DNA of 64,000 nt from Anoxybacillus sp. J5B_2022 (GTDB lineage: Bacteria; Bacillota; Bacilli; Bacillales; Anoxybacillaceae): NCBI RefSeq assembly GCF_026847645.1, contig NZ_JAPSMC010000004.1, forward strand, positions 26,632 to 90,631, given 5' to 3'. Under the pieces are notes generated by a model. The model saw only the letters and a program-made list of their open reading frames with translations. It searched no databases and was not told the origin of the DNA. Made by a program: the position numbers and the translations under genes. Below, piece by piece: positions 6,877-19,739 of the stretch (position 1 is its first letter; each line of letters starts with the position of its first letter).

Positions 6877-7833
6877 TTATTTAAAATCAATTGGTTGACC
6901 TGCACGAAGCTTTTCAGCAATTTCATCAATTTTTCGCAACCGGTGGTTAATACCCGATTTGCTAATTTTCCCACTAGACACCATTTCCCCTAACTCTTTT
7001 AACGTCACGTCTTGATATGTGACACGCAGCTCCGCAATTTCCCTCAATTTGTCCGGCAGTGCGCTCAAGCCGATCGTTTCATCAATATAGCGAATATTTT
7101 CCACCTGCCGGATCGCCGCGCCAATCGTTTTATTTAAGTTCGCTGTTTCGCAGTTGACGAGCCGATTGACCGAGTTTCTCATATCGCGGACGATGCGAAC
7201 GTCTTCAAAGCGGAGCAATGCCTGATGCGCCCCGATAATGTTTAAAAACTCGGAAATTTTTTCAGCCTCTTTTAAATACGTAATAAACCCTTTTTTTCGC
7301 TCTAACGTTTTCGCATGCAGCAAAAAATGACTGTTCATTAATTCACATAACGAATCGTTATGTTCTTTATAAAGCGAAAAAATTTCTAAATGATAGGAAG
7401 AGGTTTCTGGATTATTCACGGAACCGCCAGCAAGAAAGGCTCCGCGCAAATACGAACGTTTGCAACATTTTTTCTTCACTAATTCCGGTGAGATGACGCG
7501 AATAAAAGAAAACGGTTCTTCTAATATTTTTAAATCCTCTAATAACTCACGCGCACCTTCCACGACGCGAACGATATAGACATTATTTTTCTTTAAACGC
7601 ATTTTTTTACGAACAAGCAGCTCTACCGTGACGGTGTATCCTTTTTTCATTAACGTATAAATCCGCCTAGCAATTGCGGCGTTTTCCGTTTGCACATCAA
7701 CGGTCAGCTTACGGTTCGAAAAAGACAAGGAACCGTTCATTCGCAATAGAGCGGACAGCTCCGCTTTTAAGCAGCACGGTTTCACTTCTAAGTTCGTTAA
7801 CTCTTTTTTCGTTTCCGATGCAAACGACAACAT
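6877..7833 (-). CDS. whiA: DNA-binding protein WhiA
   Basis: A 318-residue protein from ATG 7833, preferred over 7845 because GGAGGTG lies four bases upstream and homologues begin with (M)[11 protein letters not shown]. It has an N-terminal LAGLIDADG-like homing-endonuclease fold without nuclease activity and a C-terminal helix-turn-helix ('[20 protein letters not shown]'). In Bacillus WhiA influences cell division and chromosome segregation. Its gene neighbours are the usual ones. Confidence 0.93.
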   Translation of the reverse strand: MLSFASETKKELTNLEVKPCCLKAELSALLRMNGSLSFSNRKLTVDVQTENAAIARRIYTLMKKGYTVTVELLVRKKMRLKKNNVYIVRVVEGARELLEDLKILEEPFSFIRVISPELVKKKCCKRSYLRGAFLAGGSVNNPETSSYHLEIFSLYKEHNDSLCELMNSHFLLHAKTLERKKGFITYLKEAEKISEFLNIIGAHQALLRFEDVRIVRDMRNSVNRLVNCETANLNKTIGAAIRQVENIRYIDETIGLSALPDKLREIAELRVTYQDVTLKELGEMVSSGKISKSGINHRLRKIDEIAEKLRAGQPIDFK

Positions 7834-7883
7834 GCTCACCTCCATCTTTCATCATCAATAGCCGGTATTAAGGAGGTGCGGTT

Positions 7884-8846
7884 TCAGTGCGTTTCTAAAA
7901 GCGAAACGAGCAACGCCGCCACCTTTTTTGTATCATGGCGGATGACGCGGTCTTCGTAGCTGACAATAGGATCGCGAATGACCGTTAGCCCTAGCTCCTC
8001 TAATTGGTCAACATCGTCTTTCACCGGCTCGGAGCGCTCTTCCGCGTAGCGCTGTTGAATCTCTTCCGGAATATGGCCACTGTTGACGAGAATGAAATCT
8101 AAAAACGCACATTCCATATGGTTGTACAGCGCTTTCACATGATCACTCGCCGTATAATGCAATGTTTCCCCTGCTTGGGTCATCACGTTGCATACATAAA
8201 TTTTTTTTGCTTTCGCTTCGCATACTTCTTGCCCAATTTTCGGAACTAACAAATTCGGCAAAATACTCGTATATAAACTTCCCGGGCCGATCACGATCAA
8301 ATCCGCTTGGCGAATTTCCTCAATCGCTTCTGGAAGCGGATCAATCTGCTCTGGGGTTAAAAACACTTTTTTAATCCGTTTTCCTGAATACGGAATTTTC
8401 GACTCACCAGATACGACCGTTCCATCTTCCATTTCCGCATGTAAAACGACGCTTTTATTCGCGGCAGGCAACACTTTGCCGCGGACGTTCAGCACTTTGC
8501 TCATTTCGCGAATCGCGCGGACAAAATCGCCGGTGATCGACGTCATCGCCGCTAAAATCAAATTGCCTAACGAATGCCCTGATAAGCCGTTTCCGTTTTC
8601 AAACCGGTGCTGAAATAATTCCACAATGAGCGGCTCGACATCGGAGAGCGCAGCGAGCACGTTACGAATATCGCCCGGCGGCGGCATATCAAGTTCATCG
8701 CGCAACCTTCCCGAACTTCCTCCGTCGTCAGCGACCGTCACAATCGCGGTAATGTCCACCGCATATTGCTTCAAGCCTCTCAACAGTACAGGCAGCCCCG
8801 TTCCGCCGCCAATGATGACAATCTTCGGACGCTGTTTCGTGCTCAT
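7884..8846 (-). CDS. yvcK: Gluconeogenesis/morphogenesis factor YvcK
   Basis: A 320-residue CofD/YvcK-family protein (N-terminal '[19 protein letters not shown]', then '[12 protein letters not shown]'). YvcK binds UDP-sugars and supports cell shape and growth on gluconeogenic carbon sources in B. subtilis. Its start overlaps the rapZ stop by four bases (ATGA), indicating translational coupling. Confidence 0.93.
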   Translation of the reverse strand: MSTKQRPKIVIIGGGTGLPVLLRGLKQYAVDITAIVTVADDGGSSGRLRDELDMPPPGDIRNVLAALSDVEPLIVELFQHRFENGNGLSGHSLGNLILAAMTSITGDFVRAIREMSKVLNVRGKVLPAANKSVVLHAEMEDGTVVSGESKIPYSGKRIKKVFLTPEQIDPLPEAIEEIRQADLIVIGPGSLYTSILPNLLVPKIGQEVCEAKAKKIYVCNVMTQAGETLHYTASDHVKALYNHMECAFLDFILVNSGHIPEEIQQRYAEERSEPVKDDVDQLEELGLTVIRDPIVSYEDRVIRHDTKKVAALLVSLLETH

Positions 8847-9736
8847 GAATGTTTTTCCTTTCTTTTCTCCATATCACGATGAGATACGTGCGTTTTGTAG
8901 TCTTCCGAAAAATGTTTCGCGATGTATTCGGCAAGCGCCACCGACCGATGTTGACCACCTGTGCAACCGATGGCGATGACGAGCTGGCTTTTGCCTTCCC
9001 GCTTGTAATGCGGCAACATAAACGCCAATAAATCAGTGACTTTGTCAAGAAATTTTTGCGTTTCATTCCATTTTAGCACATAGGAAGCTACTTCTTCATC
9101 AAGCCCTGTTTTTGGACGCATATGGTCAATATAATGCGGGTTCGGCAAAAAGCGCACATCAAAGACTAAATCCGCATCAATCGGCAGACCGTATTTAAAG
9201 CCGAATGACACTACATTCACGGTAAACGTTTGATGTTTATTGGAAGAAAATTGCTGTAAAATTTTCTCTCGCAATTCCCGCGGTTTTAAATCGGACGTAT
9301 CGTAAATGATTTGCGCCCTGCCTTTCAGCTCCTCTAACAGCTCCCTTTCTAACCGAATACCTTCTAACGGCAGGCCGTTCGGTGCGAGCGGATGCGTGCG
9401 CCGCGTTTCTTTGTAGCGGGCAACAAGCGTAGCGTCTTTCGCATCTAAAAATAAAATTTGCGGCGTTACCCATGAGCGCTCCGCTAAATCATCGAGCGCT
9501 GTAAATAAACTTTCGAAAAAGTCGCGGCTGCGCAAGTCCATAACAAGCGCGACTTTATTCATTTTATTCCCGGATTCTTTCATTAATTCCAAAAATTTCG
9601 GCAACAACGTTGGCGGCAAGTTGTCAACACAAAAAAACCCTAAATCTTCAAGGCTTTGAATCGCCACCGTTTTTCCCGCGCCTGACATTCCGGTGATAAT
9701 GACCATTTGAATATCGCTCGTTGAGCCTGTACTCAT
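8843..9736 (-). CDS. rapZ: RNase adapter/nucleotide-binding protein RapZ (YvcJ)
   Basis: A 297-residue protein from ATG 9736, with GGGGGG upstream; the frame is open further to 9811. It has Walker A '[10 protein letters not shown]' and a C-terminal domain with '[15 protein letters not shown]'. B. subtilis YvcJ hydrolyses GTP and affects competence; E. coli RapZ is an RNA-binding adapter. The gene sits between yvcI and yvcK. Confidence 0.93.
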   Translation of the reverse strand: MSTGSTSDIQMVIITGMSGAGKTVAIQSLEDLGFFCVDNLPPTLLPKFLELMKESGNKMNKVALVMDLRSRDFFESLFTALDDLAERSWVTPQILFLDAKDATLVARYKETRRTHPLAPNGLPLEGIRLERELLEELKGRAQIIYDTSDLKPRELREKILQQFSSNKHQTFTVNVVSFGFKYGLPIDADLVFDVRFLPNPHYIDHMRPKTGLDEEVASYVLKWNETQKFLDKVTDLLAFMLPHYKREGKSQLVIAIGCTGGQHRSVALAEYIAKHFSEDYKTHVSHRDMEKRKEKHS

Positions 9737-9749
9737 CTCGATTCCCCCC

Positions 9750-10208
9750 TTAACTTGGGTCCAGCCGGTACGAAAGCAGTTGAAAATCTTCGGTATACAC
9801 AAATGTGCCATACATCATTCCTGAACCTTTTAACACATAATCCAAAATGTGATAGTCACCTGGCGCCATCGGAAGTTCGTGAATCGTTTCCACCGCGTGC
9901 CACGCAAGTGTTCCTTCTTCACAATAAGGAACGAGTTCGCCGTCAAACTGCTCAGCAAAAAACGTAAACATCATCCATTCGGAAACGATTTGGTCCTGGT
10001 CTTTAATAACAATTGTAAACACACCTTTTAGCTCTGGATTTTTTAAATATATGCCTGTTTCTTCACGATACTCGCGGATGCACGCTTCCCGAACCGTTTC
10101 CCCTTGCTCCATCTTCCCACCGGGAGCGACCCACCAGCCGCGCCGCGGTTTTTGCAGCAACAACACTTTCCCATCTTTTCGTAAGACGCAGTTTGTCACA
10201 CGTTGCAA
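9750..10208 (-). CDS. yvcI: Nudix hydrolase YvcI
   Basis: A 152-residue Nudix protein with an intact box ([14 protein letters not shown]...REYREETGI). It probably hydrolyses a nucleoside diphosphate derivative; the exact substrate is unknown. It starts with TTG at 10208, with GAGGTGAG upstream. It is the first gene of the operon leading to rapZ, yvcK, whiA and crh. Confidence 0.9.
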   Translation of the reverse strand: MQRVTNCVLRKDGKVLLLQKPRRGWWVAPGGKMEQGETVREACIREYREETGIYLKNPELKGVFTIVIKDQDQIVSEWMMFTFFAEQFDGELVPYCEEGTLAWHAVETIHELPMAPGDYHILDYVLKGSGMMYGTFVYTEDFQLLSYRLDPS

Positions 10209-10291
10209 CTAGCTCACCTCAACATCCTCTACAATCCCATTTACTTTATTATACTATTTTGAACCAGCTGGTGCTAGTTGGATTCCACTAT

Positions 10292-10326
10292 AAAAAGAAG
10301 CACGGGAAAAGGGTACCCGTGCATGA
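10292..10326 (-). terminator. Terminator of trxB
   Basis: GCACGGG (10300-10306) pairs with CCCGTGC (10316-10322). The A-rich left flank gives CTTTTTA on the reverse strand. Confidence 0.75.
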
Positions 10327-10433
10327 AAAGGATTTATATAAAAGGGGGTCAATTACTTATCTTTAGCATACAGGAAAATTATTTCATTCGTGTTACAGCC
10401 GAGTTAAACCTATATTACGTTTTCGTTAACAAA

Positions 10434-11459
<1,026 letters not shown>

Positions 11460-11471
11460 CTATTAATTTGC

Positions 11472-12935
11472 TCAAAACAGCCATTGCCGTACTTTTTTCA
11501 CATATTTTTGCACAGTGGAGGAAGAAATGCTGTATTTTTCAGACATCATCTTTTGCGTGATCGGCTCGCCCTGCTTTTGTCTCCATACGTATTCGGTCGC
11601 CGCTGCCCACGCTCGATGGTTCGAGAAATCTTGCTCTGTTTCTAACGCGTGAATAAACACTCGAAACCATGCGATATGCAATTGTTCGTCTGCGAGCAAA
11701 TTTTTCTGCCATAATTCGTCCATAACGGAGTAGCTGTCGGCAATGTACAGCGGCACCGGTTCTAAAGACGGCGAAAAAACGTAATCCGCAAACTCACGGA
11801 CAAATGATTGAGCCGGCAGTTCTTTTTTTAAATCGCGATAGGCGACCAACTCATCATCAGTAAGCGATTTGCTCATCATATATAGTCCGTATAACACTTC
11901 CGCCATATCCGCGCCGGTCAGCCATTGCGCCATTTTCCCTGCAAAAGGCACAGCCCACGGCTCTTGTCCGCGCTTTTCTGGACTTTGCTCGATCACTTTT
12001 TCCCACGCCGTTTTCGCCAGTTGCTCATGCCCGTTATAGTAAGCGGAATAAGAAAGCCAGTAATAAAACGAATAGTCGCCGTCGAAGCCGATTTTATATA
12101 AATGGCGCAACCATTTGAAGGCAAGATCAAATCGGCCGACGAGCGCAAACGTCGCACCTAGTTTATAGCGATGCTCCATTAAAAATGGATGAACGCATGC
12201 CAATTGTTCAGCGAGGCGCTGCACGTTTTCTTCCTCGTGCAAATAATGCGAAAAGACAAGACGGTTGCAAAGCGCATGCAAGTTGCCCGGGTTTTTTTCT
12301 AGCACGTCATGAAGAATTTGCTGCGCTCGCTCGGCATTCCCCATGTAAAAATAGGCAAGCGCCAAGTTATTGTAAGCCGACCAAAATTCCGGATATTCTG
12401 CCACGATCGCCTCCAATACGTCAATCGCGGCCATAAACTCGCCTTTTTCTAACAACGTCCGTGCTTTTTCTTGTTTCGTAATTAAATCTTCTTGATCGCC
12501 CATATCGCCCCCTTCGTGCTCAATGCTTAACAGATCCATTAAATCTTCCACGTCTTCGGCAAAATCACCGTCCGGCTCACGCTCTAAATACGTTTGTGCA
12601 TAATTCATCGCCTCGCGAAACAACCCGAGATGGGCGTAGTTGTTCGCTAAAAAATAAAAACATTCGTTCATGTCCGGATCCAATTCCGCAATAATTTTCA
12701 ACAACAGCTCATTCGATGCTTGATATTCGCCTAATTCAGCGAGCACTACCGCGAGCTGACAGGCAAACATCGCCTCGTGCGCATCCAAATGTACCGCCCG
12801 TTCCAAATACTTTTTCGCTTTATATAAATCGCGGCGACGATATGCGTTTAATCCTTTCGTAAAATAATAATCTCCGCTCTGAATGAACGGAATAATCTTC
12901 GTTGTCGATCGCTTCGGTTTGAATCGTTTGTTCAT
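11472..12935 (-). CDS. TPR-repeat protein (YvcD-like)
   Basis: A 487-residue soluble protein with several tetratricopeptide repeats in the N-terminal half (about residues 20-290, e.g. 'LYKAKKYLERAVHLDAHEA', 'MAAIDVLEAIVAEYPEFW'). Its C-terminus looks like a helix-turn-helix ('MMSEKYSISSSTVQKYVKKVRQW'). It corresponds by position to B. subtilis yvcD between trxB and the his operon. The molecular role is unknown; TPRs imply a protein partner. Confidence 0.8.
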   Translation of the reverse strand: MNKRFKPKRSTTKIIPFIQSGDYYFTKGLNAYRRRDLYKAKKYLERAVHLDAHEAMFACQLAVVLAELGEYQASNELLLKIIAELDPDMNECFYFLANNYAHLGLFREAMNYAQTYLEREPDGDFAEDVEDLMDLLSIEHEGGDMGDQEDLITKQEKARTLLEKGEFMAAIDVLEAIVAEYPEFWSAYNNLALAYFYMGNAERAQQILHDVLEKNPGNLHALCNRLVFSHYLHEEENVQRLAEQLACVHPFLMEHRYKLGATFALVGRFDLAFKWLRHLYKIGFDGDYSFYYWLSYSAYYNGHEQLAKTAWEKVIEQSPEKRGQEPWAVPFAGKMAQWLTGADMAEVLYGLYMMSKSLTDDELVAYRDLKKELPAQSFVREFADYVFSPSLEPVPLYIADSYSVMDELWQKNLLADEQLHIAWFRVFIHALETEQDFSNHRAWAAATEYVWRQKQGEPITQKMMSEKYSISSSTVQKYVKKVRQWLF

Positions 12936-13009
12936 CTAATCCTCCATACTCCGTTGAATTCACCGAAAAGAAGTATATCACATTCTTTCGTCCAACTGGA
13001 ACATTTCCA

Positions 13010-13061
13010 AAAAAATAAAAGAAGCTAGCTCACCATCACCGGATGATGAGCCAGCTTCCGC
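13010..13061 (-). terminator. Terminator of the his operon
   Basis: A long stem, GAAGCTAGCTCACCATC (13021-13037) with GATGATGAGCCAGCTTC (13041-13057). On the reverse strand it is followed by TTTTATTTTTTT. Confidence 0.9.
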
Positions 13062-13691
13062 TCATTTGCCCGCATGCCGTTCCGTTAACACCGCCAACAC
13101 GGCATCAAGCGGCAGCTTTTGTTCACGCAACAACACAAGCAAATGATACAATAAATCGGCTACTTCCCATTTCAGCTCTTCCGGGTTGCGATTTTTCGCG
13201 GCAATAATCACTTCCGCCGCTTCTTCGCCCACTTTCTTTAATATTTTATCGACACCTTTGTCAAACAAATACGTCGTATAAGCCCCTTCTGGACGTTCCG
13301 CTTCCCTTGCCGCGATCACCTTTTCTAGTTCATTAATAATCGCAAAGCGCTGCGCCGATCGCTCAACGTGTTCCCCATTGAGCCGGTTCGAAAAGCACGA
13401 ATAACTTCCTGTATGGCAAGCCGGTCCCGCCGGTTCCACGAGAACGAGCAACGCATCGCAATCGCAATCGTAGCGCATCTCGACAATGCGCTGCGTATGA
13501 CCGGACGTCTCCCCTTTATGCCAAAGCGCTTGGCGCGAGCGACTGTAAAACCACGTTTCTCCCGTTTCTAACGATTTTTTCAACGATTCTTCATTCATAT
13601 AAGCTAATGTTAACACTTCTTTGCTTTGCGCATCTTGGACGATGGCAGGCACTAACCCTTGTTCGTTAAAGCGAATGTTGACTTCGTTCAT
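13062..13691 (-). CDS. hisI: Bifunctional phosphoribosyl-AMP cyclohydrolase / phosphoribosyl-ATP pyrophosphatase
   Basis: A 209-residue HisIE fusion. The N-terminal cyclohydrolase half has '[22 protein letters not shown]' metal-binding cysteines and aspartates (about 75-97). The C-terminal pyrophosphohydrolase half has '[16 protein letters not shown]'. It performs steps 2 and 3 of histidine synthesis. It is the last gene of the operon and overlaps hisF by four bases. Confidence 0.95.
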   Translation of the reverse strand: MNEVNIRFNEQGLVPAIVQDAQSKEVLTLAYMNEESLKKSLETGETWFYSRSRQALWHKGETSGHTQRIVEMRYDCDCDALLVLVEPAGPACHTGSYSCFSNRLNGEHVERSAQRFAIINELEKVIAAREAERPEGAYTTYLFDKGVDKILKKVGEEAAEVIIAAKNRNPEELKWEVADLLYHLLVLLREQKLPLDAVLAVLTERHAGK

Positions 13692-14446
13692 CGGACGTTC
13701 ACCCCTTGCTGGCGCAAATAATGTTTCACTTCGCGCACCGACGTTTCTTTATAATGAAAAATCGAGGCAGCCAACGCGGCATCCGCTTTTCCTTCGACGA
13801 ACGCAGCGAGAAAATGTTCCGCGCTTCCTGCTCCGCCGGAGGCGATAACCGGAACGGACACCGCTTCGCTCACCGTTTTCGTCAATGCTAAATCAAAGCC
13901 GTTTTTCCCGCCATCACAATCCATGCTCGTCAATAAAATTTCGCCAGCACCACGCGCTACCGCTTCTTGCGCCCATTCGACGACTTCTCGTTCGGTAGCG
14001 TTGCGCCCGCCGTGCGTATATACACGCCAAGAACCGATTGTTTCATCATATTTCGCATCAATCGCCACAACGATGCATTGCGAACCAAAAAAGTCGGCGC
14101 CTTCATTAATGAGCTGAGGATTTTTCACAGCTGCTGTATTGAGCGACACTTTGTCTGCTCCGGCGCGCAAAATTTTTTTCATATCGTCAAGCGAATGAAT
14201 GCCGCCGCCAACCGTAAATGGAATTGCCAGCTGCGCCGCCACTTGCTCCACGACTTCCACCATCGTTTTCCGTCCTTCATGCGAAGCGGAAATGTCTAAA
14301 AAAACTAACTCATCGGCGCCTTGTTCATCGTAAAACTTCGCCAATTCCACTGGATCGCCGGCATCGCGCAATTGCACGAATTGCACGCCTTTCACGACGC
14401 GGCCGTCTTTTACATCCAAACATGGAATAATCCGCTTTGTAATCAT
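13688..14446 (-). CDS. hisF: Imidazole glycerol phosphate synthase cyclase subunit
   Basis: A 252-residue TIM barrel with '[19 protein letters not shown]' and the two phosphate-binding repeats ('TVGGGIHS', 'IASGGAGS'). Catalytic aspartates lie in CLDV and SMDCDG. With HisH it forms the IGP synthase that uses glutamine-derived ammonia. It overlaps hisA and hisI by four bases each. Confidence 0.96.
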   Translation of the reverse strand: MITKRIIPCLDVKDGRVVKGVQFVQLRDAGDPVELAKFYDEQGADELVFLDISASHEGRKTMVEVVEQVAAQLAIPFTVGGGIHSLDDMKKILRAGADKVSLNTAAVKNPQLINEGADFFGSQCIVVAIDAKYDETIGSWRVYTHGGRNATEREVVEWAQEAVARGAGEILLTSMDCDGGKNGFDLALTKTVSEAVSVPVIASGGAGSAEHFLAAFVEGKADAALAASIFHYKETSVREVKHYLRQQGVNVR

Positions 14447-15177
14447 TGCTGCACCACCTTTAACGCTTCTGCGAGCGTAAATTGCTTCGTATACAATGCT
14501 TTACCGACAATCGCCCCGACGACGCCGTCCGCCGTATATGCCGCCAACGTCCGCAAATCTTCAAGTGAACTGACCCCGCCGGAAGCAATAACGCGCTTTC
14601 CCGTCGCGCGCGCCATTTCGACTACCGCTTTTACATTCGGTCCCGACAGCATCCCATCGGTTGCGATGTCTGTAAAAATGAATGTTTCGGCTCCCGCGCT
14701 CGCCAGCTCTTTTCCCAGTTCTGTCGCCTTCACGTTCGATGTGTTCAGCCATCCTTCCGTCGCCACAAACCCGTTTTTCGCATCAATGCCAATCGCAATT
14801 CGTTCGCCATACGTCGCAAGCATGTTTTTCACAAACGCCGGATTGGCGATGGCGGCACTGCCTAAAATGACGCGGGCAACCCCATTTTCCAAATAATACG
14901 CGACATCTTCTTCCGTGCGAATGCCGCCGCCAATTTGTACATTCACGTTTAAATGTTCAACAATTTCGAGCACAAAGCGGTCATTCACGCGCTTTCCTTC
15001 TTTTGCCCCATCCAAATCGACCATATGGATCCATTGTGCGCCTTGTTCTGCAAACAAGCGCGCCATTTCAAACGGTGAATCGCCGTAGACCGTTTCTTTA
15101 TTATAGTCTCCTTGCAGTAGACGGACACATTTGCCGCCGCGCATATCAATCGCTGGATAAATCGTAAATGCCGCCAT
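14443..15177 (-). CDS. hisA: ProFAR isomerase
   Basis: A 244-residue TIM barrel starting [23 protein letters not shown] 15177 overlaps the hisH stop (TGATG) and is preferred over GTG 15180. The catalytic Asp of 'AIDMRGG' and the phosphate loop '[10 protein letters not shown]' are visible. It performs the Amadori rearrangement in histidine synthesis. Confidence 0.95.
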   Translation of the reverse strand: MAAFTIYPAIDMRGGKCVRLLQGDYNKETVYGDSPFEMARLFAEQGAQWIHMVDLDGAKEGKRVNDRFVLEIVEHLNVNVQIGGGIRTEEDVAYYLENGVARVILGSAAIANPAFVKNMLATYGERIAIGIDAKNGFVATEGWLNTSNVKATELGKELASAGAETFIFTDIATDGMLSGPNVKAVVEMARATGKRVIASGGVSSLEDLRTLAAYTADGVVGAIVGKALYTKQFTLAEALKVVQQ

Positions 15178-15812
15178 CACGCTTTTCCCTCGCCTTCGAC
15201 GATGATCGCATAGTTTTTTAATATTTTCATGCCGATTTCGCTACTTTTTTCCGGGTGAAATTGCGTGCCAAACACATGCCCTTTGCCGACAACGGCCGGG
15301 ACGTCGACATCATATGTGCTGCTGGCCAAAACAACCGAATCGTCATCGGTATCGACATAATACGAATGAACGAAATACACGTACCCTTCTTCGACGTTCG
15401 TAAGCAGCGGGGACGGATGGCGAAATTGCAGGCGGTTCCAGCCCATGTGTGGCACTTTGTACGTTTCGCCGTTTGCGGTGACGCCCGGAAAACGAACGAC
15501 GCGACCTTTTAACAGCTGTAATCCTTCCGTCAAGCCGTTTTCTTCACTTTCTTCAAACAACAGCTGCATCCCGAGGCAAATGCCAAACAGCGGCATTCCC
15601 TCACGGACAGCAGCGCGGATAAAGGACGCCAAGCCCGTTTCGTTTAAAATGTGCATCGCATCGCGAAACGAGCCGACACCCGGCAAAATGAGGCCTTTCG
15701 TTTGTTTCAGTTGCTGCGGGTCGCCCGAAATGACATATTCATAGTTTAGTCGTTCTAACGCTTTGCTGACGCTGTATAAGTTGCCCATCCCATAGTCAAT
15801 AATACCGATCAT
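15177..15812 (-). CDS. hisH: Imidazole glycerol phosphate synthase glutaminase subunit
   Basis: A 211-residue class I glutamine amidotransferase with the nucleophile in '[13 protein letters not shown]' and the His/Glu pair in '[10 protein letters not shown]'. It supplies ammonia to HisF. The gene abuts hisB (16-base region 15813) and overlaps hisA. Confidence 0.96.
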   Translation of the reverse strand: MIGIIDYGMGNLYSVSKALERLNYEYVISGDPQQLKQTKGLILPGVGSFRDAMHILNETGLASFIRAAVREGMPLFGICLGMQLLFEESEENGLTEGLQLLKGRVVRFPGVTANGETYKVPHMGWNRLQFRHPSPLLTNVEEGYVYFVHSYYVDTDDDSVVLASSTYDVDVPAVVGKGHVFGTQFHPEKSSEIGMKILKNYAIIVEGEGKA

Positions 15813-16397
15813 TTACAACATTCCTTTCGTTGATGGAACTCCTTTGACGCGCGGGTCGATCATTGTAGCTTCGTCTAAGGCGCGCCCTAACGCTTTAAAC
15901 ATCGCTTCAATCATATGATGCGTGTTGCGGCCGTAATGAACGATGACGTGCAAATTCATGCGCGCCTCTAAGGCGAGTTTCCATAAAAATTCATGCACTA
16001 ACTCGACATCAAACGTTCCGACTTTTTGGCTTTTAAACTCGCCACGAAACTCAAAGTGCGGCCGGTTACTTAAATCGACGACAACTTGCGCCAACGCTTC
16101 ATCCATCGGCACAAATGCGTTGCCGTACCGCTTAATCCCTTTTTTATCGCCGAGCGCCTCGCGCAGTGCCTGTCCTAAGCAAATGCCGATATCTTCTGTC
16201 GTATGGTGGTCATCGATATCGGTGTCGCCTTTTGCTCGAATGTGTAAGTCGAACTGCCCGTGCTTCGCAAATAAATCGAGCATATGGGTTAAAAACGGCA
16301 CCCCTGTTTCTAGTTGAGCGTTTCCTTCGCCGTCAATCGTTAGTTCCAGTTGAATGTCTGTTTCGTTTGTCGTTCGTGAAATGGCTGCTTTTCGCAT
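15813..16397 (-). CDS. hisB: Imidazoleglycerol-phosphate dehydratase
   Basis: A 194-residue monofunctional HisB with the manganese-binding motifs '[12 protein letters not shown]' and '[12 protein letters not shown]'. ATG 16397 overlaps the hisD stop (TGATG). There is no HisN phosphatase domain, as in other Firmicutes. Confidence 0.96.
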   Translation of the reverse strand: MRKAAISRTTNETDIQLELTIDGEGNAQLETGVPFLTHMLDLFAKHGQFDLHIRAKGDTDIDDHHTTEDIGICLGQALREALGDKKGIKRYGNAFVPMDEALAQVVVDLSNRPHFEFRGEFKSQKVGTFDVELVHEFLWKLALEARMNLHVIVHYGRNTHHMIEAMFKALGRALDEATMIDPRVKGVPSTKGML

Positions 16398-17665
16398 CAC
16401 ACCGTCCCCCTTGCCTCAATTGCCCGCGCATGCGCCTCTAACCCTTCCGCTCTAGCAAACGCGGCAATTTTTTTCCCGTTCTCTTTTAACGCTTGCTCGC
16501 TATAGAAAATGATGCTTGATTTTTTGACAAACTCATCGACACTTAAGCCGCTAGAAAATCGAGCGGTGCCGTTTGTCGGCAATACGTGGTTCGGTCCTGC
16601 GAAATAATCGCCGACAGGTTCGGAACTGAAGCGGCCTAAAAAAATCGCTCCGGCATGGCGAATTTGTCCGAGAACGAGCATCGGTTCTGCGGTTATTATT
16701 TCTAAATGCTCTGGCGCCAGCTCGTTGACGACCGCAATCGCTTCTTCGAGTGTATCCGTCACATAAATCGCTCCGTATCGCGCAATGGAAGCTGCCGCAA
16801 TCGCTTTTCGCGGCAACGTTTCAAGCTGTTTTTGCACTTCATTTGCCACTTCGATCGCCAATTTCATTGACGGCGTGACCAAAATGCTTGAAGCGCGCTC
16901 ATCGTGTTCCGCTTGTGACAAAAGGTCCGCTGCAATTTCATTCGCTTTCGCGGTTTCATCGGCTAATACGACAATTTCGCTCGGCCCTGCGATCATATCA
17001 ATGGCTACTTGCCCGAACACTTCCCGCTTCGCGAGCGCCACGTAAATGTTGCCTGGACCAAAAATTTTATCGACCGGCTGAATCGTTTCCGTTCCGTAAG
17101 CAAGCGCCGCAATCGCTTGGGCGCCGCCCACTTTATATATTTCTTTCACTCCTAATTCATGGGCCGCCACTAACACGCCGGCCGGCAACGTGCCTTGCTT
17201 GTTCGGCGGAGAAACGATGACAATCCGCTTCACTCCCGCAACTTGCGCCGGAATGACGTTCATCAAGACAGACGATGGATACGCTGCCGTCCCCCCCGGA
17301 ACGTACAGTCCAACCGCATCCAACGGCGTGATTTTTTGCCCAAGAATCGTTCCATCTTCTTTTGTCGTCATCCATGATTCGCGCTTTTGCCGCTCGTGAT
17401 AATCACGAATATTCGCTGCTGCTTCACGAAGGATCGCCAGCATGTCCTCGCTTATTTCTTTGTAAGCTGCTTCGATTTCCGACTCCGATACAAGCAAAGA
17501 ATCCAATGTTACTTGGTCAAATTTCTCGGTATACATTTTTAATGCGGTGTCTCCATGTGTGCGAACATCGTGAATGATGTTTTGAACGGCCCGTCTTTGC
17601 TCTTCCGTACCTGTTTCAATCGTCCGCCGCAATGAGAGACGTCCCGTTACTCGTTCAATTTTCAT
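16397..17665 (-). CDS. hisD: Histidinol dehydrogenase
   Basis: A 422-residue zinc enzyme catalysing the last two oxidations to histidine. Typical motifs are '[22 protein letters not shown]', '[10 protein letters not shown]', 'LLSQAEHDE' and 'GPNHVLPT'. It overlaps hisG by four bases. Confidence 0.96.
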   Translation of the reverse strand: MKIERVTGRLSLRRTIETGTEEQRRAVQNIIHDVRTHGDTALKMYTEKFDQVTLDSLLVSESEIEAAYKEISEDMLAILREAAANIRDYHERQKRESWMTTKEDGTILGQKITPLDAVGLYVPGGTAAYPSSVLMNVIPAQVAGVKRIVIVSPPNKQGTLPAGVLVAAHELGVKEIYKVGGAQAIAALAYGTETIQPVDKIFGPGNIYVALAKREVFGQVAIDMIAGPSEIVVLADETAKANEIAADLLSQAEHDERASSILVTPSMKLAIEVANEVQKQLETLPRKAIAAASIARYGAIYVTDTLEEAIAVVNELAPEHLEIITAEPMLVLGQIRHAGAIFLGRFSSEPVGDYFAGPNHVLPTNGTARFSSGLSVDEFVKKSSIIFYSEQALKENGKKIAAFARAEGLEAHARAIEARGTV

Positions 17666-18297
17666 GATTCATCCTCCTCGTTCGTAATCACCGCTGATAA
17701 CCGTTCGACCATTTCATCGATTTTGTCATCTTTCATCCGGTAGCTAACGGGATTGACGATTAATCGTGAAGTCACATCGGAAATTTTTTCAAATTCGACT
17801 AGACCGTTTTCTTTTAATGTTCGACCGGTTGAGACAATGTCAACAATCCGATCCGCCAAACCGATCAGCGGAGCAAGCTCAATCGACCCGTTTAGCGGAA
17901 TGATCTCGACTTGCTCTCCTTGTTCGCGAAAATAGCTCGAAGCGATGTTCGGATATTTCGTCGCAACGCGCGGTGCGATATCGTTCAGGCGGCTGTTCGG
18001 AAGGCCAGCCACCGCTAAATGACATTTACTAATGTGTAAATCTAATAGTTCGTATACATCGCGCTCTTCTTCAAGCAACACATCTTTTCCAGCGATCCCT
18101 AAATCGGCGACGCCATGTTCGACATATGTGACAACATCCATCGGTTTTGCGAGGATGAAGCGCATTCCTTCTTCTGGAACATCAATCATGAGTTTACGCG
18201 ACTCGGCAAATTCAGGCGGAAGCGCATATCCTGCTTTTCGCAACAACTCGAGCGCCTCTTCAAAGATGCGTCCTTTCGGCATAGCAATCGTCAGCAT
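17662..18297 (-). CDS. hisG: ATP phosphoribosyltransferase, short form
   Basis: A 211-residue short-form HisG ('[20 protein letters not shown]', '[11 protein letters not shown]', '[14 protein letters not shown]'). The C-terminal regulatory domain is absent, so it needs HisZ, encoded directly upstream, for activity and feedback control. Confidence 0.96.
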   Translation of the reverse strand: MLTIAMPKGRIFEEALELLRKAGYALPPEFAESRKLMIDVPEEGMRFILAKPMDVVTYVEHGVADLGIAGKDVLLEEERDVYELLDLHISKCHLAVAGLPNSRLNDIAPRVATKYPNIASSYFREQGEQVEIIPLNGSIELAPLIGLADRIVDIVSTGRTLKENGLVEFEKISDVTSRLIVNPVSYRMKDDKIDEMVERLSAVITNEEDES

Positions 18298-18300
18298 CGC

Positions 18301-19479
18301 CTATTCCTCCCTTCCATTGCTTCCAAGCAAATACGTAATCGGTTCGTACCGCTTGCTGTAGGCGTCAATATCGCGAATGCCGGCAATATGTTGCAACACG
18401 ACTTTTTTTCCTTCGCGTCGTTTTTCGTTCGCCAACTGAATCGCCTCGGCAAATCGCTCTTGGCTGAAAATGATGCATTCGATGTTCTCTTCCACGTCCA
18501 TCTCCTGAAGCGCTTCGATTAAGCGGTCAAGGCGGATGCTAAAACCTGTTGCCGGCGCTTTGCACGAAAATTTTTCTAACAACTCATCGTAACGCCCGCC
18601 GTTTCCGAGCGGAAACCCGACACCGTCTGCATATACTTCAAACAAAATGCCCGTATAGTAGCTCATATGGCTGACGAGCGTCATATCCATTTTCACGGTA
18701 TCGGCCACACCAAACAACCGGAGTGCATGCCACAGCGCAGAAAGCTCCTCCACCGCATTGATTCCTTCTTCGGTATGAACGAGTTCGCGAGCGCTCGAAA
18801 GCACTGTATCGTCTCCGCGCAAGTCAAGAAGTTTTAGGAGGCGCTGCTGATCGATCGATGAAAGCGGCAACGATTTGACATGGTTGCGATAACCGACGTA
18901 ATTTTTTTCATATAAAAACCGGCGCAGCACGTTGGCACGTTCTTCGTTCCCTAAAATCTCCAAAAACAAAGCGTTCACATAGCCAATGTGGCCGACCGCT
19001 ACTGTAAAACGCTGCAATCCCGTTTGTTCTAAAGCGGCAATCATTAAACGAATCACTTCCGCATCAGCGGTCACGGTGCCATCACCGATGCACTCAACGC
19101 CGATTTGTTCAAACTCTGCCGGACGGCCGCCTTCACGTTGCTGAGCGCGAAACACGTTCGCATGGTACGCAAGGCGAAGCGGGTTTCCGTTTTGATAAAG
19201 TCTTGATGCTGCTAATCGGGCAATCGGTGCGGTCATATCAGGACGCAACACAAGCGTATGCCCTTGTTGATCCAAAAGTTTAAACAATCGATGGTCGGCA
19301 ATGGCTGAAGCCGAACCAACCGTTTCGTAATATTCCAATGTCGGCGTTTCAATAAACTCGTACCCCCATTGTTCAATTTCGTTCGTCATCGCTTGACGGA
19401 CACGCTTTTTGACTTTATATAAAAACGGCAATGTATCGCGCATGCCGAGCGGTTTTTCAAACATAAACAACTTTGACAT
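18301..19479 (-). CDS. hisZ: ATP phosphoribosyltransferase regulatory subunit
   Basis: A 392-residue histidyl-tRNA-synthetase paralogue ('KPLGMRDTLPF', 'LVLRPDMTAPIARLA', 'GRYDELLEKF'). It lacks the anticodon-binding domain and is the partner of short HisG. ATG 19479 has AAAGGACG upstream. It is the first gene of hisZGDBHAFI. Confidence 0.94.
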   Translation of the reverse strand: MSKLFMFEKPLGMRDTLPFLYKVKKRVRQAMTNEIEQWGYEFIETPTLEYYETVGSASAIADHRLFKLLDQQGHTLVLRPDMTAPIARLAASRLYQNGNPLRLAYHANVFRAQQREGGRPAEFEQIGVECIGDGTVTADAEVIRLMIAALEQTGLQRFTVAVGHIGYVNALFLEILGNEERANVLRRFLYEKNYVGYRNHVKSLPLSSIDQQRLLKLLDLRGDDTVLSSARELVHTEEGINAVEELSALWHALRLFGVADTVKMDMTLVSHMSYYTGILFEVYADGVGFPLGNGGRYDELLEKFSCKAPATGFSIRLDRLIEALQEMDVEENIECIIFSQERFAEAIQLANEKRREGKKVVLQHIAGIRDIDAYSKRYEPITYLLGSNGREE

Positions 19480-19542
19480 GATCACACGTCCTTTTTTCGA
19501 TACTTTAGTTTGCTAATATGGTAGAGAAGTGAAGTTATTTGT

Positions 19543-19571
19543 AGTTTACTCCTTTGCGGCCGCAGCGTCAA
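19543..19571 (-). promoter_or_regulatory. Likely his operon promoter
   Basis: On the reverse strand, TTGACG (19566-19571), 17 bases, and TAAACT (19543-19548) lie 64 bases before the hisZ start. No T-box specifier or histidine leader peptide is evident in the short leader. Confidence 0.5.
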
Positions 19572-19739
19572 GGGGGAACGTCGCCTAAACAATGAAACGG
19601 GCAAGACTGCCGCCAAAAAAACAGCACTTGCCCGCCTCTATCCACTTTCTCTATAACCCCATATAAATGTTTGATATGTTTGGTAAATTCCTATCATCCT
19701 TATAAGACTTTTTTAAGTTTTCCATTCGCATGGTCGATT

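Noticed and set aside
14321..14896. Long plus-strand frames opposite hisF/hisA and other his genes
   Set aside because: Typical antisense shadows of GC-richer coding sequence; the reverse-strand genes are unambiguous.
19486..19640. T-box or histidine attenuator upstream of hisZ
   Set aside because: The leader between the proposed promoter and hisZ is too short, has no T-box sequence and no run of His codons.
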